From positions 124,001-188,000 of the forward strand of contig NZ_NJIH01000001.1 of the NCBI RefSeq assembly GCF_002209565.1: a stretch of DNA of 64,000 nucleotides, written 5' to 3'. This document shows positions 26,694 through 37,746 of this stretch, in pieces. Both the position numbers and the translations under genes were made by a program. The notes under the pieces are model-generated. The model was not told the origin of the DNA and did no database searches. It was given only the letters and a program-made list of their open reading frames with translations. Within the stretch, counting starts at the first letter, position 1; every line of letters begins with the position of its first letter. The DNA is from Candidimonas nitroreducens. Lineage in GTDB: Bacteria; Pseudomonadota; Gammaproteobacteria; Burkholderiales; Burkholderiaceae_B.

Positions 26694-27575
26694 TCAATAA
26701 TTGACCTTGCGGTCGATGTAGCGGAACTGCACCACCGTCAGCACGATGACGATCAGCATCAGTATCACCGACTGCGAAGCCGAGGAGCCTATGTCCAGGC
26801 CCTTGAAGCCGGAGTTGTAGACCTTGTACACCAGGATGGCCGTAGAGGTGCCGGGGCCGCCTTGGGTCATGATGTCGATAATGGCGAAGGTGTCGAAGAA
26901 CGCGTAGATGACGTTGACCACCAGCAGGAAGAAGGTGGTGGGCGACAGCAGCGGGAAGACGATGGTCCAGAAGCGTCGCGCGGGGCTCGCGCCGTCGATG
27001 GCAGCGGCCTCGATCAGCGAGCGCGGTATGGATTGCAGGCCGGCCAGGAAAAACAGGAAGTTGTACGAAATCTGCTTCCATACCGAGGCCAGCACCACCA
27101 GCGTCATGGCGTCGTAGCCGTCCAGGCGCGGGTTCCAGGAAAAGCCCAGCCGCGCCAGGTACACCGCTATCACGCCCACCGACGGCGAGAACATGAACAT
27201 CCAGAGCACGCCGGCCACCGCGGTGGCCACGGCGTAGGGCCAGATCAGCAGGGTCTTGTAGACCCCGGCGGCCTTGACGACGCGATCGGCCATGACTGCC
27301 AGCAACAGCGAGATGCTCAGGCCCAGCACCGATACCGACAGCGAGAAGACGGCCGTGATCTCGAAAGAGTTGACGTAGTCGGAATTGGCGAACAAATCGG
27401 CGAAATTGCTCAGGCCGACGAACTGCGAAGACAGGCCGAACGGGTCTTCGATGCGGAATGACTGCCACATGGCCTGCCCGGCGGGCAGGAAAAAGAACAC
27501 GACGGTAATGGCCAGCTGCGGCGCCAGCAGCAGGTAGGGCAGCACTTTATGGGTGAAGACGACGCGTTTTTCCAT
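26694..27575 (-). CDS. ugpA: Glycerol-3-phosphate ABC transporter permease UgpA
   Basis: Inner-membrane permease, 293 residues, six TM helices, partner of UgpE. N-terminal [27 protein letters not shown] motif [40 protein letters not shown] is characteristic of UgpA-type permeases, as is the ending RYIDRKVNY. It is preceded by a strong hairpin that separates it from the highly expressed binding-protein gene. Confidence 0.94.
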   Translation of the reverse strand: MEKRVVFTHKVLPYLLLAPQLAITVVFFFLPAGQAMWQSFRIEDPFGLSSQFVGLSNFADLFANSDYVNSFEITAVFSLSVSVLGLSISLLLAVMADRVVKAAGVYKTLLIWPYAVATAVAGVLWMFMFSPSVGVIAVYLARLGFSWNPRLDGYDAMTLVVLASVWKQISYNFLFFLAGLQSIPRSLIEAAAIDGASPARRFWTIVFPLLSPTTFFLLVVNVIYAFFDTFAIIDIMTQGGPGTSTAILVYKVYNSGFKGLDIGSSASQSVILMLIVIVLTVVQFRYIDRKVNY

Positions 27576-27600
27576 GTTTCAGTGCCTGTTCACGCTAATA

Positions 27601-27649
27601 AAGAAACCGCGAGGAGCCCGTGCATCCGGGGCTAGCCTCGCGGTTCTTT
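27601..27649 (-). terminator. Intercistronic hairpin between ugpB and ugpA
   Basis: AAGAAACCGCGAGG (27601-27614) pairs with CCTCGCGGTTCTTT (27636-27649) with one slip, and an inner AGCCCG/CGGGGCT pair extends the stem. On the transcribed strand it ends in a T-rich run (TTTCTTTATT). It probably acts as a partial terminator or 3' stabiliser giving excess ugpB over the membrane genes. Confidence 0.65.
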
Positions 27650-27672
27650 GCATACGACTATCGCCGCTTGTA

Positions 27673-28980
27673 TTATTTGACGCTCTTCTGGAAACGCTCG
27701 AGCAGTTCGTTGCCGCGCTTCACCATGATGTCGAGCCCGGCCTTGGCATCGACCTTGCCGGCGAAGATCTGTTCCATTTCGCCGTCTTCGATGTCGCGGA
27801 TCTGCGGCAGGTAGCCCAGGCGCACGCCGCGCGAATTGGCGGTGGTGTTGGCGTTGAGTTCTTGCACGGCGATCTCGGTGCCGGGGTTCTTTTCATAGAA
27901 GCCCGATTTCTTGGTAAGGTCGTAGCCGGCCTTGGTAATGGGCACGTAGCCGGTGCCCTGGTGCCAGGCGGCGGACTGCTCGGGGCTGGCCAGGAACTTG
28001 AAGAACTTGGTTATGCCCTTGTAGACCTCGGGCTTCTTGTGGGCGAAGACCCACAGCGAGGCGCCGCCGATGATGGTGTTCTGCGGCGCGCCCTTGACGT
28101 CGGGGTAGTAGGGCAGGGTAGAGGTGCCCAGCGCGAACTTGCCGTTCTTCAGGATGCTGGCGCGCGTGCCGCTGGAACCGGTGAACATGCCGCACTTGCC
28201 CGAGATGAACAGCGCATTGGCGGTGTCGCCGCGCCCGCCATAGGTGAAGGCGCCGTCTTTGGCCATGGCGGCCAGGAACTTCATGTGGCGCACGAACAGC
28301 GGCTTGTCGATCTGCAGGCGCGCACCCAGGCCGCCGAAGCCGTTGTCTTCAGAGGCATAGGGCACGTTGTGCCAGGCCGCGAAGTTCTCGAGCTGGATCC
28401 AGGACGGCCAGTTGGTGGTGTAGCCGCATTCCATGCCGGAGGCGCGCAGCTTCTTGGCGGCCTCGGCCACTTCCTTCCAGGTGTGGGGCGCCTTGTCGGG
28501 ATCGAGGCCGGCCTTCTTGAAGGCGTCTTTGTTGTAATAGAACACCGGCGTGGAGCTGTTGAACGGCATGGACACCAGCTTGCCGGAAGAAGACGAGTAG
28601 TAGCTGGCCACGGCGCCCAGGAACAGCTTGGGGTCGATGGGGTCGCCGGCCTTCTCGGACATTTCCTGCACGGGCACGATGGCGCCCTTGGCGTACATCA
28701 TGGTGGCGGTGCCGACCTCGAACACCTGCAGGATGTCGGGCGCATTGCCGCCGCGGAACGCGGCGATGCCGGCGTTCATGGTTTCGGGGTACGAGCCCTT
28801 GTACACCGCATGCACGACATAGTCGGACTGGCTCTTGTTGAATTGGTCGACGATGGAATTGACGCGCTCGCCCAGGGGGCCTTGCATGGCGTGCCAGAAA
28901 GTGATTTGCGTTGCCGCGTGGGCCGTACCCAGGGCGGCAAGCGCGCCGGCAAGGGTCAGGGCTAGGTGTTTCGCTCTCAT
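27673..28980 (-). CDS. ugpB: Glycerol-3-phosphate ABC transporter binding protein UgpB
   Basis: Periplasmic binding protein, 435 residues from ATG 28980 (AAGGAG upstream), with a signal peptide ending at about residue 22 (LGTAHAATQITFWHAM). Diagnostic UgpB segments are ITFWHAMQGPLGERVNSIVD, FNKSQSDYVV, YKGSYPETMNAGIAAFR, PFNSSTPVFYYNKDAFKKAG and the GGASLWVFAHKKPE loop. The system imports sn-glycerol-3-phosphate and glycerophosphodiesters, serving phosphate or carbon supply. A Pho-box-like repeat lies upstream, in line with the phosphate-starvation control known for ugp. Confidence 0.95.
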   Translation of the reverse strand: MRAKHLALTLAGALAALGTAHAATQITFWHAMQGPLGERVNSIVDQFNKSQSDYVVHAVYKGSYPETMNAGIAAFRGGNAPDILQVFEVGTATMMYAKGAIVPVQEMSEKAGDPIDPKLFLGAVASYYSSSSGKLVSMPFNSSTPVFYYNKDAFKKAGLDPDKAPHTWKEVAEAAKKLRASGMECGYTTNWPSWIQLENFAAWHNVPYASEDNGFGGLGARLQIDKPLFVRHMKFLAAMAKDGAFTYGGRGDTANALFISGKCGMFTGSSGTRASILKNGKFALGTSTLPYYPDVKGAPQNTIIGGASLWVFAHKKPEVYKGITKFFKFLASPEQSAAWHQGTGYVPITKAGYDLTKKSGFYEKNPGTEIAVQELNANTTANSRGVRLGYLPQIRDIEDGEMEQIFAGKVDAKAGLDIMVKRGNELLERFQKSVK

Positions 28981-29040
28981 GAGCTTGTTCTCCTTGGAAA
29001 AAACCTGTCGCGGCAGGATGTGCGCGGCCGGATTCATAAA

Positions 29041-29080
29041 CAGTGAACAGTCTATGACGCGTTTGTGACGATGACGTGAA
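29041..29080 (-). promoter_or_regulatory. Candidate Pho box upstream of ugpB
   Basis: On the minus strand CGTCAC (29070-29065), CGTCAT (29059-29054) and GTTCAC (29048-29043) recur at exactly 11-bp intervals, with one more CGTCAT just ahead. Direct repeats of CTGTCA/CGTCAT type with 11-bp period are the PhoB pattern. The match is imperfect; the call depends on ugp being a known Pho-regulon operon. Confidence 0.4.
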
Positions 29081-29195
29081 TTTAGCCACACCGGCCCTAT
29101 CGGTCAATGCCTATAAGTACCATGCGTGGGGAAGCGTTGCGCAGCCGGGTCGCCAGAGAGGGCGGCTATACAGAAAATCGTACAATACGCGTGCT

Positions 29196-30029
29196 ATGGA
29201 CTCCGAACTCACACTTTCCTTCATCGGCGGCGGCAATATGGCCACCGCCCTGGGCGCCGGCCTGATCGGCAAGCGTTGCGCCGCACAAGACGTGCACGTC
29301 ATCGACCCGACCGAAGCCGTGCTGCAGCAGTGGCGCCAGAAGGGCGCCAGCGCTGCCGCCGCCCCCGGCGCGCAACTGTCCGCCTGCCGGGTCTGGGTCT
29401 TCGCCGTCAAGCCGCAGCACCTGAAGGCCGCGGCGCAGGCCTGCCGCCCGTTTCTCACGCCCGGCACCCTGGTCGTCAGCATCGCCGCCGGAATCACCAG
29501 CGGCACGCTGGCGCGCTGGCTGGGCGAGCCCGGTCGGCCCTGGCAGCGCCTGGTGCGCTGCATGCCCAATACCCCGGCCCTGATCGGCGCCGGCATCACC
29601 GGCCTGATGGCCCTGCCCGCCGTCTCCGACGACGACCGCGCCCTGGCCCAGCAAATGCTGCGCGCGGTGGGCGAAACCGTCTGGGTCGACGACGATGCCG
29701 CGCTGGACGCGGTCACCGCGCTGTCGGGCAGCGGCCCGGCCTACGTATTCCTGTTCCTGGAAGCCATGCTGCAGGGCGGCCGGGATCTGGGCCTGAACGA
29801 CGAGCAGGCGCGCAAGCTGGCGCTGGCCACGCTGTCGGGCGCCACCCAGCTGGCGGCGCTGTCGCCCGAACCTCCGGCCACGCTGCGCGAGCGGGTCACT
29901 TCCAAGGGCGGCACCACGGCCGCCGCGCTGGCCGTGTTCCAGCAGCGCGGTTTCGCCGGCATCGTGCAACAGGCCATGCGCGCCGCCTGCGATCGCGCCG
30001 CCGAACTGGCCCAGGAGCTCGACGCATGA
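29196..30029 (+). CDS. proC: Pyrroline-5-carboxylate reductase
   Basis: Cytosolic enzyme of the last step of proline synthesis, reducing pyrroline-5-carboxylate with NADPH; 277 residues from ATG 29196. Rossmann segment LSFIGGGNMATALGAGL; FAVKPQHLKAAAQA; CMPNTPALIGAGITGL; the C-terminal signature ALSGSGPAYVFLFLEAM and TSKGGTTAAALAVF are classic ProC. Its stop overlaps the next start (ATGA), so the two genes are translationally coupled. Confidence 0.96.
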   Translation: MDSELTLSFIGGGNMATALGAGLIGKRCAAQDVHVIDPTEAVLQQWRQKGASAAAAPGAQLSACRVWVFAVKPQHLKAAAQACRPFLTPGTLVVSIAAGITSGTLARWLGEPGRPWQRLVRCMPNTPALIGAGITGLMALPAVSDDDRALAQQMLRAVGETVWVDDDAALDAVTALSGSGPAYVFLFLEAMLQGGRDLGLNDEQARKLALATLSGATQLAALSPEPPATLRERVTSKGGTTAAALAVFQQRGFAGIVQQAMRAACDRAAELAQELDA

Positions 30030-30628
30030 ATACTCTTGCCTCGAGCCCTGCCGCGCGGCAGCGCAGCTTCGTAGCCATGACCCCGGTGCAGTTCCTGCTG
30101 GCCGTGCTGGCCATGGGCGTGGTGGTGGTGGGTTCCAACATCCTGGTGCAGTACCCCATCAGCCACTGGCTCACCTGGGGCGGGCTGTCGTACCCGGTGG
30201 CCTTCCTGGTCACCGACGTGCTGAACCGCCGCTTCGGGGCTCCGGCGGCGCGGCGCGTGGCGGTGGCCGGCTTCGTGGCCGCACTCATCGTCTCCGCCTG
30301 GGTCGCCACGCCACGCATCGCCGCGGCCTCGGGCCTGGCCTATCTGTGCGCGCAGCTGGCCGACATCCATGTCTTCGACCGCCTGCGCGACCAGCGCTGG
30401 TGGCGCGCGCCGCTCATCGGGGGGGTGGCAGGCGCCATACTCGATACTTGCGTATTTTTCAGCGTGGCCTTTGCCGGCACGGGCGTGCACTGGGTCGCGC
30501 TGGCTTTGGGCGACCTGGCCGTCAAGCTGCTGGTCAATGTCACCATGCTGGCCCCGTTCCGGGCCATGATGTGGAACCTGGCACGGCCGGCCACGGCCGC
30601 CGCGGTCTCGGCGCAGCACAACGTTTAG
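30026..30628 (+). CDS. VUT/YhhQ-family queuosine-precursor-type transporter
   Basis: Inner-membrane protein of 200 residues with about six TM helices. Segments LVQYPISHWLTWGGLSYPVAF, LVTDVLNRRFG and YLCAQLADIHVFDRLRDQRWWRAPLIGG are characteristic of the VUT (YhhQ/COG1738) family, whose E. coli member takes up the queuosine precursors preQ0/preQ1. The start ATG overlaps the proC stop. Queuosine salvage is the family inference; no queuosine gene is nearby to confirm it. Confidence 0.88.
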   Translation: MNTLASSPAARQRSFVAMTPVQFLLAVLAMGVVVVGSNILVQYPISHWLTWGGLSYPVAFLVTDVLNRRFGAPAARRVAVAGFVAALIVSAWVATPRIAAASGLAYLCAQLADIHVFDRLRDQRWWRAPLIGGVAGAILDTCVFFSVAFAGTGVHWVALALGDLAVKLLVNVTMLAPFRAMMWNLARPATAAAVSAQHNV

Positions 30629-30856
30629 GGGCTATTCCTTAGTGACAAGCGCGGGCCGGGTGCGCAGAATGGCGGCGCCCCGACCGGGAGCAGGCAGCGG
30701 ATCTGAACCTGCGTATCAGGCAAGCAGCACACTGCGCTCCAGGGCAGGCTTACGCGCAGGCGGGCCGTGCGCCCATGAGCCAGGCCGGCGGTTCTGGGGC
30801 TTGCGGTAACGCAGGCCACCCGGCCTTGCGGGCATAAAAAAGAGGGGCCTTGCGAC
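30629..30856. other. Leader region of the livHMGF operon
   Basis: A 228-bp gap with several GC-rich inverted sequences but no gene. It must carry the promoter of the downstream operon; no clear -10/-35 pair or operator was recognised. Confidence 0.4.
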
Positions 30857-31783
30857 ATGTCAGATTTCATTCCCGAGCTTACGCAGCAGCTTTTCAACGG
30901 CCTGTCGCTGGGCGCCATCTACGCCCTGATCGCCATCGGCTACACCATGGTGTACGGCATCATCGGCATGATCAACTTCGCTCACGGCGACATCTACATG
31001 ATCGGCGCCTATGTCGGCCTGGTGACATTGTCGGCCGTGGGCGTCAACAGCGGCTTGCCGCTGCCGCTGCTGGTGCTGCTCATGCTGGCGGTGGCGGCCG
31101 GCGTCACCGCGGTGTATGGCTACGCGATCGAGAAGGTGGCCTATGCGCCGCTGCGCAAGAGCCCGCGGCTGGTGGCGCTGATATCGGCCATCGGCATGTC
31201 GATTTTCCTCGAGAACTGGGTGGCGATCGGGCAGGGCGCGCGCGACATGGCGGTGCCGGCGCTGATCCACGGGGCGGTGCAGTTCGACATGAGCCCCGAC
31301 TTCCGTGTCTCGGTGCCCTATGCGCGCATCATGATCATCGCCGTGACCGTGCTGCTGATGATCGCGCTGACACTGTTCATCAAGTATTCCCGCACCGGCC
31401 GCGCCTCGCGCGCCTGCGCGCAGGACATACACATGGCCAACCTGCTGGGCATAGACACCAACCGCATCATCTCCTTTACCTTCGTCATCGGCGCGATGCT
31501 GGCGGCGGTGGGCGGGGTGCTGATCGCTCTGGCCATCGGCAAGCTCAACCCCTTCATCGGCTTCCTGGCCGGCATCAAGGCCTTTACCGCGGCGGTGCTG
31601 GGCGGCATAGGCAGCGTGCCCGGTGCCATGCTGGGCGGTGTGCTGCTGGGCCTGGCCGAGACGCTGGCCGCCGCCTATATCTCTTCCCAATACAAGGACA
31701 TCGTGGCTTTCGCGCTGCTGGTGCTGATTCTGCTGTTCCGGCCCACCGGGCTGCTGGGCAAGCCCGAGGTGGAAAAGGTATGA
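30857..31783 (+). CDS. livH: Branched-chain amino-acid ABC permease LivH
   Basis: Inner-membrane permease, 308 residues, about eight TM helices. N-terminal [20 protein letters not shown] followed by [22 protein letters not shown] is the LivH signature. [20 protein letters not shown] and the C-terminal [10 protein letters not shown] loop are also typical. First gene of livHMGF; its stop overlaps the livM start. No binding-protein gene is in the operon; the Liv-type protein at 20.5 kb may serve it. Confidence 0.94.
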   Translation: MSDFIPELTQQLFNGLSLGAIYALIAIGYTMVYGIIGMINFAHGDIYMIGAYVGLVTLSAVGVNSGLPLPLLVLLMLAVAAGVTAVYGYAIEKVAYAPLRKSPRLVALISAIGMSIFLENWVAIGQGARDMAVPALIHGAVQFDMSPDFRVSVPYARIMIIAVTVLLMIALTLFIKYSRTGRASRACAQDIHMANLLGIDTNRIISFTFVIGAMLAAVGGVLIALAIGKLNPFIGFLAGIKAFTAAVLGGIGSVPGAMLGGVLLGLAETLAAAYISSQYKDIVAFALLVLILLFRPTGLLGKPEVEKV

Positions 31784-33008
31784 AGGGCCGCAACTTTACT
31801 CATGCGCTGGTCGCCGCCATCATGGCCGGCGTCATCATTGCCCCGGTGTTCGGCCTGCAGATCGTGCGCCGCGGCATGCAGACGCAGCTGCAGCCGGAAT
31901 GGGGCATGATCGTGGCCGGCATGGCCATCGTCTTCGTCTTCCAGCTGCTGCGGCCGCTGGCCGCGGGCCTGCCGGGCGTGGGCGGGCGCGTGCGCCTGCG
32001 CATGCCGGTGCTGGGCGAACGCGGCCGCCGGCGCATGCTGGCCGCGCTGGTGGTGTTCGCGGCCATCTGGCCCTTCTTCACCGGCCGCGCGCAGGTCGAC
32101 CTGGCTACGCTGGTGCTGATCTACGTGCTGCTGGGCCTGGGCCTGAACATCGTGGTGGGCTTTGCCGGCCTGCTGGATCTGGGTTTCGTCGGTTTCTACG
32201 CGGTGGGCGCCTACACCTACGGCCTGCTGTACCACTGGGCCGGCTGGGGCTTCTGGGAGGCCCTGCCGCTGTCGGGCCTGTTCGCGGCCTTGTTCGGCTT
32301 CGCCCTGGGCTTCCCGGTGCTGCGCTTGCGCGGCGACTATCTGGCCATCGTCACTTTGGGTTTCGGCGAGATCATCCGCCTGATGCTGATCAACCTGTAT
32401 CCCCTGACCGGCGGCCCCGACGGCATCGCCGGCATACCCAAGCCGACCCTGTTCGGCTACGCCATGGTGCGCCGCGCGCCGGCGGGCGAGACCACTTTCC
32501 ACCAGCTGATGGGCTGGACTTTCAACCCCAATGACGTGGTGGTGTACCTGTACCTGACCGCGCTGCTGCTGGCGCTGCTGGCTCTGTTCGTGTCCTCGCG
32601 CGTGATCCGCATGCCCATAGGCCGCGCCTGGGAAGCCCTGCGCGAAGACGAGATCGCCTGCCGTTCGCTGGGCTTGAACCCGACCCGCATCAAGCTCTCG
32701 GCCTTCACCATGGGGGCCATGTTCGCCGGCCTGGGCGGCGCGTTCTTCGCGGCGCGCCAGGGGCTGGTCAACCCCGAATCCTTCACTTTCATCGAATCGG
32801 CCCTGATCCTGTCCATCGTGGTGCTGGGCGGCATGGGCTCGCAGGTCGGCGTCATCCTGGCGGCCATCATTCTTACCGTGGTGCCGGAACTGGCGCGCGA
32901 ATTCGCCCAATACCGCATGCTGATCTTCGGCCTGGTCATGGTGCTGATGATGATGTGGCGCCCGCAAGGCTTGCTGCCGGTCAAGCGTCCGCAGGTGGAG
33001 CTGCCGGC

Positions 33009-33012
<4 letters not shown>
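31780..33012 (+). CDS. livM: Branched-chain amino-acid ABC permease LivM
   Basis: Inner-membrane permease, 410 residues, about ten TM helices. [20 protein letters not shown] then [16 protein letters not shown] is the LivM core, followed by [20 protein letters not shown] and [20 protein letters not shown], the ATPase-contact loop. The N-terminal ~100 residues add two extra TM segments and a basic loop, as in gammaproteobacterial LivM. Overlaps livH (ATGA) and livG (ATGA). Confidence 0.94.
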
Positions 33013-34454
<1,442 letters not shown>

Positions 34455-34481
<27 letters not shown>

Positions 34482-34534
34482 AGGCGGCCGATGTGTGCGG
34501 CGCGCCTGCCTGGAGGCTTGAAGGCAGCCGCTGT
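34455..34534 (+). repeat. 40-bp tandem duplication at the 3' end of livF
   Basis: Unit 1 (34455-34494) spans the last codons and stop of livF; unit 2 (34495-34534) repeats it with about five changed bases, followed by a third GTGCGG. The second copy preserves a silent ghost of the livF C-terminus. Immediately downstream GTGCGGC (34535-34541) and GCCGCAC (34573-34579) with inner CGGAG/CTCCG can form a hairpin that may end the operon. Confidence 0.75.
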
Positions 34535-34652
34535 GTGCGGCTGCTTCGGCAGGCGGAGTGTGCCTCCGTATTGCCGCACAATCAATGCAGGTTCTTGGCC
34601 ACCGGCCGGGCTCATGCCGCGGCCCGGCAGGCAGCCGCCGCGTTGCGCGCGG

Positions 34653-35261
34653 CTATTCCAGGCCCTGTTTCTTGAGGGCTGCCTGCACGCCGGCGTCGGC
34701 ATGCATGCGCTCGTAGTGGGCCTGCAGGTTCGCCATGCCGCCGATATCCAGCTGCTTGGCCTTGGCCCAGCGTGTAATGGTGTACAGATAGGGGTCGGCG
34801 ACCGAACGCTGGTCGCCCAGCCAGTTCCTGCCGGCCAGGTGCTTGTCGGCCACGCCGAACAGGAACACTACGCGCGCGGCGGCCTTCTCGGCCAGTTCTT
34901 TCTGGCCCGCTTCGCTGCTGACGTAGGCCCCCGGCCCGAATACCAGGCTGAAGGTGCGATGCAGGTCGGAATTGCAGAAGCCCAGCCAGCGGCGAGTCTC
35001 GGCGCGCTGGCGCGGGGTCTGGCCGACCAGGTCGGCCTTGGGATTGAGTTCCGCCACGTATTCCAGCGTAGCCGCGCTTTGCGTCAACACGAAGTCGCCG
35101 TCCACCAATACCGGTACCGAGCCCAGGGGGTTCAGGGCCAGGTAGGCGGGCTCTTTGATTTCGCTGCGGCTGACGGCCTGCAGTTCGTAAGGGGTGCCGG
35201 TCCATTCCAGGACGATCTGGGTGGCGAGCGGGCAGGCGCCGGGCAGGTAATACAGTTTCAT
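34653..35261 (-). CDS. Glutathione S-transferase (beta-class-like)
   Basis: Glutathione S-transferase of 202 residues (ATG 35261; an ATG two codons upstream is possible). The N-terminal thioredoxin-like domain starts MKLYYLPGACPLATQIVLEW, with Cys10 in the PGAC motif that is catalytic in bacterial beta-class GSTs; the usual PGACSL serine is proline here. The glutathione-binding segment is GSVPVLVDGDFVLTQSAATLEYVAEL, and the C-terminal helical domain includes GPGAYVSSEAG and WLGDQRSVADPYLY. Substrate unknown. It is convergent with livF and stands alone. Confidence 0.9.
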   Translation of the reverse strand: MKLYYLPGACPLATQIVLEWTGTPYELQAVSRSEIKEPAYLALNPLGSVPVLVDGDFVLTQSAATLEYVAELNPKADLVGQTPRQRAETRRWLGFCNSDLHRTFSLVFGPGAYVSSEAGQKELAEKAAARVVFLFGVADKHLAGRNWLGDQRSVADPYLYTITRWAKAKQLDIGGMANLQAHYERMHADAGVQAALKKQGLE

Positions 35262-35537
35262 ATGCATGCGCGGAAGGCTCCGGGCTGTTGCGCCGGAGAG
35301 GGATAGCGCGCCACGCTCGATGTCGTGGCCCTGTTCCGCGTCCTCCTTCGTATCAAAAACGCTATCGGGTATGTGCAGAGGGGTGATGCTGGAATCCGGG
35401 TGGCCGGTGTACGGCGTACGCCAGCCACCGATTATCTTATCAGTGTTGTCAAACGCTACGGCCTGCCGGCCGCGGCGGTCTTGTCTTTGCGTGGCGCCCC
35501 GGCCGGTGACGTTCGGGCGGGGCGGCAGGGCTTGCGA

Positions 35538-37475
35538 TCAGGACTCGCCTTCGGCGCCGTCGGGGCGCAGGTGCAGATCCAGGAACTTTTCCATGCGGCC
35601 GTAGAACTCGAACTTGTTCTCGTCGTTGTGGAAGCCGTGCCCTTCGTTGTCCTTGACGATGTATTCCACCTCGACGCCGCGCGAGCGCAGCGCCGCCACC
35701 ATCTGGTCGCTTTCGTCCTTGTTTACGCGCGGGTCGTGCGCGCCCTGGGCGATCAGCAGCGGCGTGCGGATCTTGCCGGCATTCAGCGCCGGCGACGTAG
35801 CTTCCAGGCGCTCGCGGTCGCGTTCCGGGTCGCCCACCATGCTGTGCATTTTTTCCAGCATGGGCTTCCAGTATGGCGGGATGGTGTTCAGGAAGGTCAG
35901 CAGGTTCGACACGCCCACATAGTCCACCGCCGCGGCGTACAGATCGGGGGTGTAGGTGATGCCGGCCAGCGTGGCGTAGCCGCCGTAGCTGCCGCCATAG
36001 ATGGCAATGCGCGCCGGGTCGGCGATGCCTTCGTCGACCAGCCATTGCACGCCGTCGGTGATGTCGTCTTGCATCGCCAGGCCCCACTGGCCGAAGCTGG
36101 CTTCCCAGAAGCGCCGGCCGTAGCCGGTGGAGCCGCGGAAATTCATTTGCAGCACGCAGTAGCCGCGGTTGGCCAGGAACTGGGCTTCCGGGTTGAAGCC
36201 CCAGCCGTCGCGCGCCCAGGGGCCGCCATGCGGGTTGACCACGCAGGGCAGGGCCTGCGCGGGGCGCCCCGGCGGCAAGGTCAGGTAGCCGTGGATCCAC
36301 AGGCCGTCGCGGCTGCGGTACTTGATGGGGCGCACCTGCGCCATGTCCTGTTCGCGCAGGTGGGGGTTGATGTCGCCCAGCTTGCTGACCGTGCCGCTGT
36401 CGGCGTCGAAGATGTAGCGGCTGCCGGGCGTGCGGTCGTTGTAGGCCGCGACGATGAACTTGGTTTCGTCGCGCGTGGCGTCCTGGAATGCGACCTCGTA
36501 GCCGGGCAGCAGGGCGCGCACCTGCGCGTAGCGCTTTTCGCTGAGCATGTCGAAAAAATGGTATTGCGGCTTGTCGGTCTGGTAGGCGGCCGCCGTCAGC
36601 ACCTTGCGCAGCCGCGAGTAAGACGCGCCGTCCAGGTCGACGCTGTCGGTGCTGTACACCGTGTGTTCTGCGTCGGGCGCCCGCGGGTCGATGCGCACCA
36701 GTGCCAGCAGGTCGCGCCCGCGGTTGCTCAGCGCATACAGCGAACGATCGTCGAAATCGAAGAACATGGGGCTGACGGTGGTACGGAAGTCGGTATCGAT
36801 AATCGCCGTGAAGGCGTCGCTTTCGTTTTCCCGGTACAGCACCGTGGTGCGCAGGCCGTCGCTGGCCAGCGCCACGCGCACCCGCCCGGCGTGGTCGGTC
36901 TGCCAGCCGACGATATTGCCCGGGTTCTCGGCCACCCGCTCCAGTGCGCCGCTGCGGATGTCGGCGCGATAAACGTCGAAGACCTCGGGGTTGCGGCCGT
37001 TGTGGCCTATGAGTATGTGCTGCGGGTCGTCCGGCAGGTCGTCCTCGACGCCGGCGCGCACGCCCTCGAAGGGTGTGAGGTCGGTGACGGCGCCACTGGC
37101 GACGTCCACCGCCAGCACGTGGAAGTTCTCGTCGCCGTTGAAATCCTTGGCGTACAGAATGGTGTGCGAACCCTTCCAGAAGAACTGGCCTATGTCGCGC
37201 AGCGTTTCCGAAGTCAGCCGCCGCGCCGTGCCCACCGGCCGGCTGCCTTCCAGCGCCTGCACGAATATATTCATGCGCGTCGGCTGCCCGTCTATGGACA
37301 CAGGCTCCATGAACGCCAGCGTGGCGCCGTCTTCCGACAGCCGGAAAAAGCCGCGCTCGGGGTTGCGGAAGAAGTCTTCGATGGGATAGCGCGGTGGCGG
37401 TTCCGTAGCGGCGGCCGGGGCATCCGGCATGGCGGATAGACGGAACGGCGGCTTGAATAACTGGGTCGGCAGCAT
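35538..37475 (-). CDS. S9 family prolyl oligopeptidase-like peptidase
   Basis: Serine peptidase of family S9, 645 residues from ATG 37475. Residues ~1-390 form the beta-propeller (repeats such as GSHTILYAKDFNGDENFHVL and DDRSLYALSNRGRD); residues ~400-645 form the alpha/beta-hydrolase domain. The catalytic triad is visible: Ser496 in GGSYGGYATL, Asp581 in GAHDPRVNK, His613 in NEGHGFHN. NFRGSTGYGRRFWEA is typical of the acylaminoacyl-peptidase/S9C type. No signal peptide is evident, so it is probably cytosolic. Divergent from the next gene across 270 bp. Confidence 0.92.
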   Translation of the reverse strand: MLPTQLFKPPFRLSAMPDAPAAATEPPPRYPIEDFFRNPERGFFRLSEDGATLAFMEPVSIDGQPTRMNIFVQALEGSRPVGTARRLTSETLRDIGQFFWKGSHTILYAKDFNGDENFHVLAVDVASGAVTDLTPFEGVRAGVEDDLPDDPQHILIGHNGRNPEVFDVYRADIRSGALERVAENPGNIVGWQTDHAGRVRVALASDGLRTTVLYRENESDAFTAIIDTDFRTTVSPMFFDFDDRSLYALSNRGRDLLALVRIDPRAPDAEHTVYSTDSVDLDGASYSRLRKVLTAAAYQTDKPQYHFFDMLSEKRYAQVRALLPGYEVAFQDATRDETKFIVAAYNDRTPGSRYIFDADSGTVSKLGDINPHLREQDMAQVRPIKYRSRDGLWIHGYLTLPPGRPAQALPCVVNPHGGPWARDGWGFNPEAQFLANRGYCVLQMNFRGSTGYGRRFWEASFGQWGLAMQDDITDGVQWLVDEGIADPARIAIYGGSYGGYATLAGITYTPDLYAAAVDYVGVSNLLTFLNTIPPYWKPMLEKMHSMVGDPERDRERLEATSPALNAGKIRTPLLIAQGAHDPRVNKDESDQMVAALRSRGVEVEYIVKDNEGHGFHNDENKFEFYGRMEKFLDLHLRPDGAEGES

Positions 37476-37746
37476 GGTGTATCCGTAGTTGATCGCTGAT
37501 ATGCGGGCGCGCCGCATACAGCGCGCCGTGCTTCAGGTCAACTATATCCCGGATGCAGTCCGGCTGCGCGAGAGCGGGTTCCTTCGTCTGGCCGATGGGG
37601 CTGCGGACATTGCCATGCGCGGGCACGCTGCTGGTCGGTTTTTCCGCCGCGGCCATTTGTTTTATATACTCGGTGACTCTGCCGGCCCGAGCCACGCTGC
37701 CCGGTTCGAGGCCGCCTCCATTGCCTCTCATCCTTACTGGAACCCC

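Noticed and set aside
35325-37439. Open frame of about 700 codons antisense to the S9 peptidase.
   Set aside because: The minus strand has an intact catalytic triad; the plus frame is Val/Ala/Arg-rich shadow sequence.
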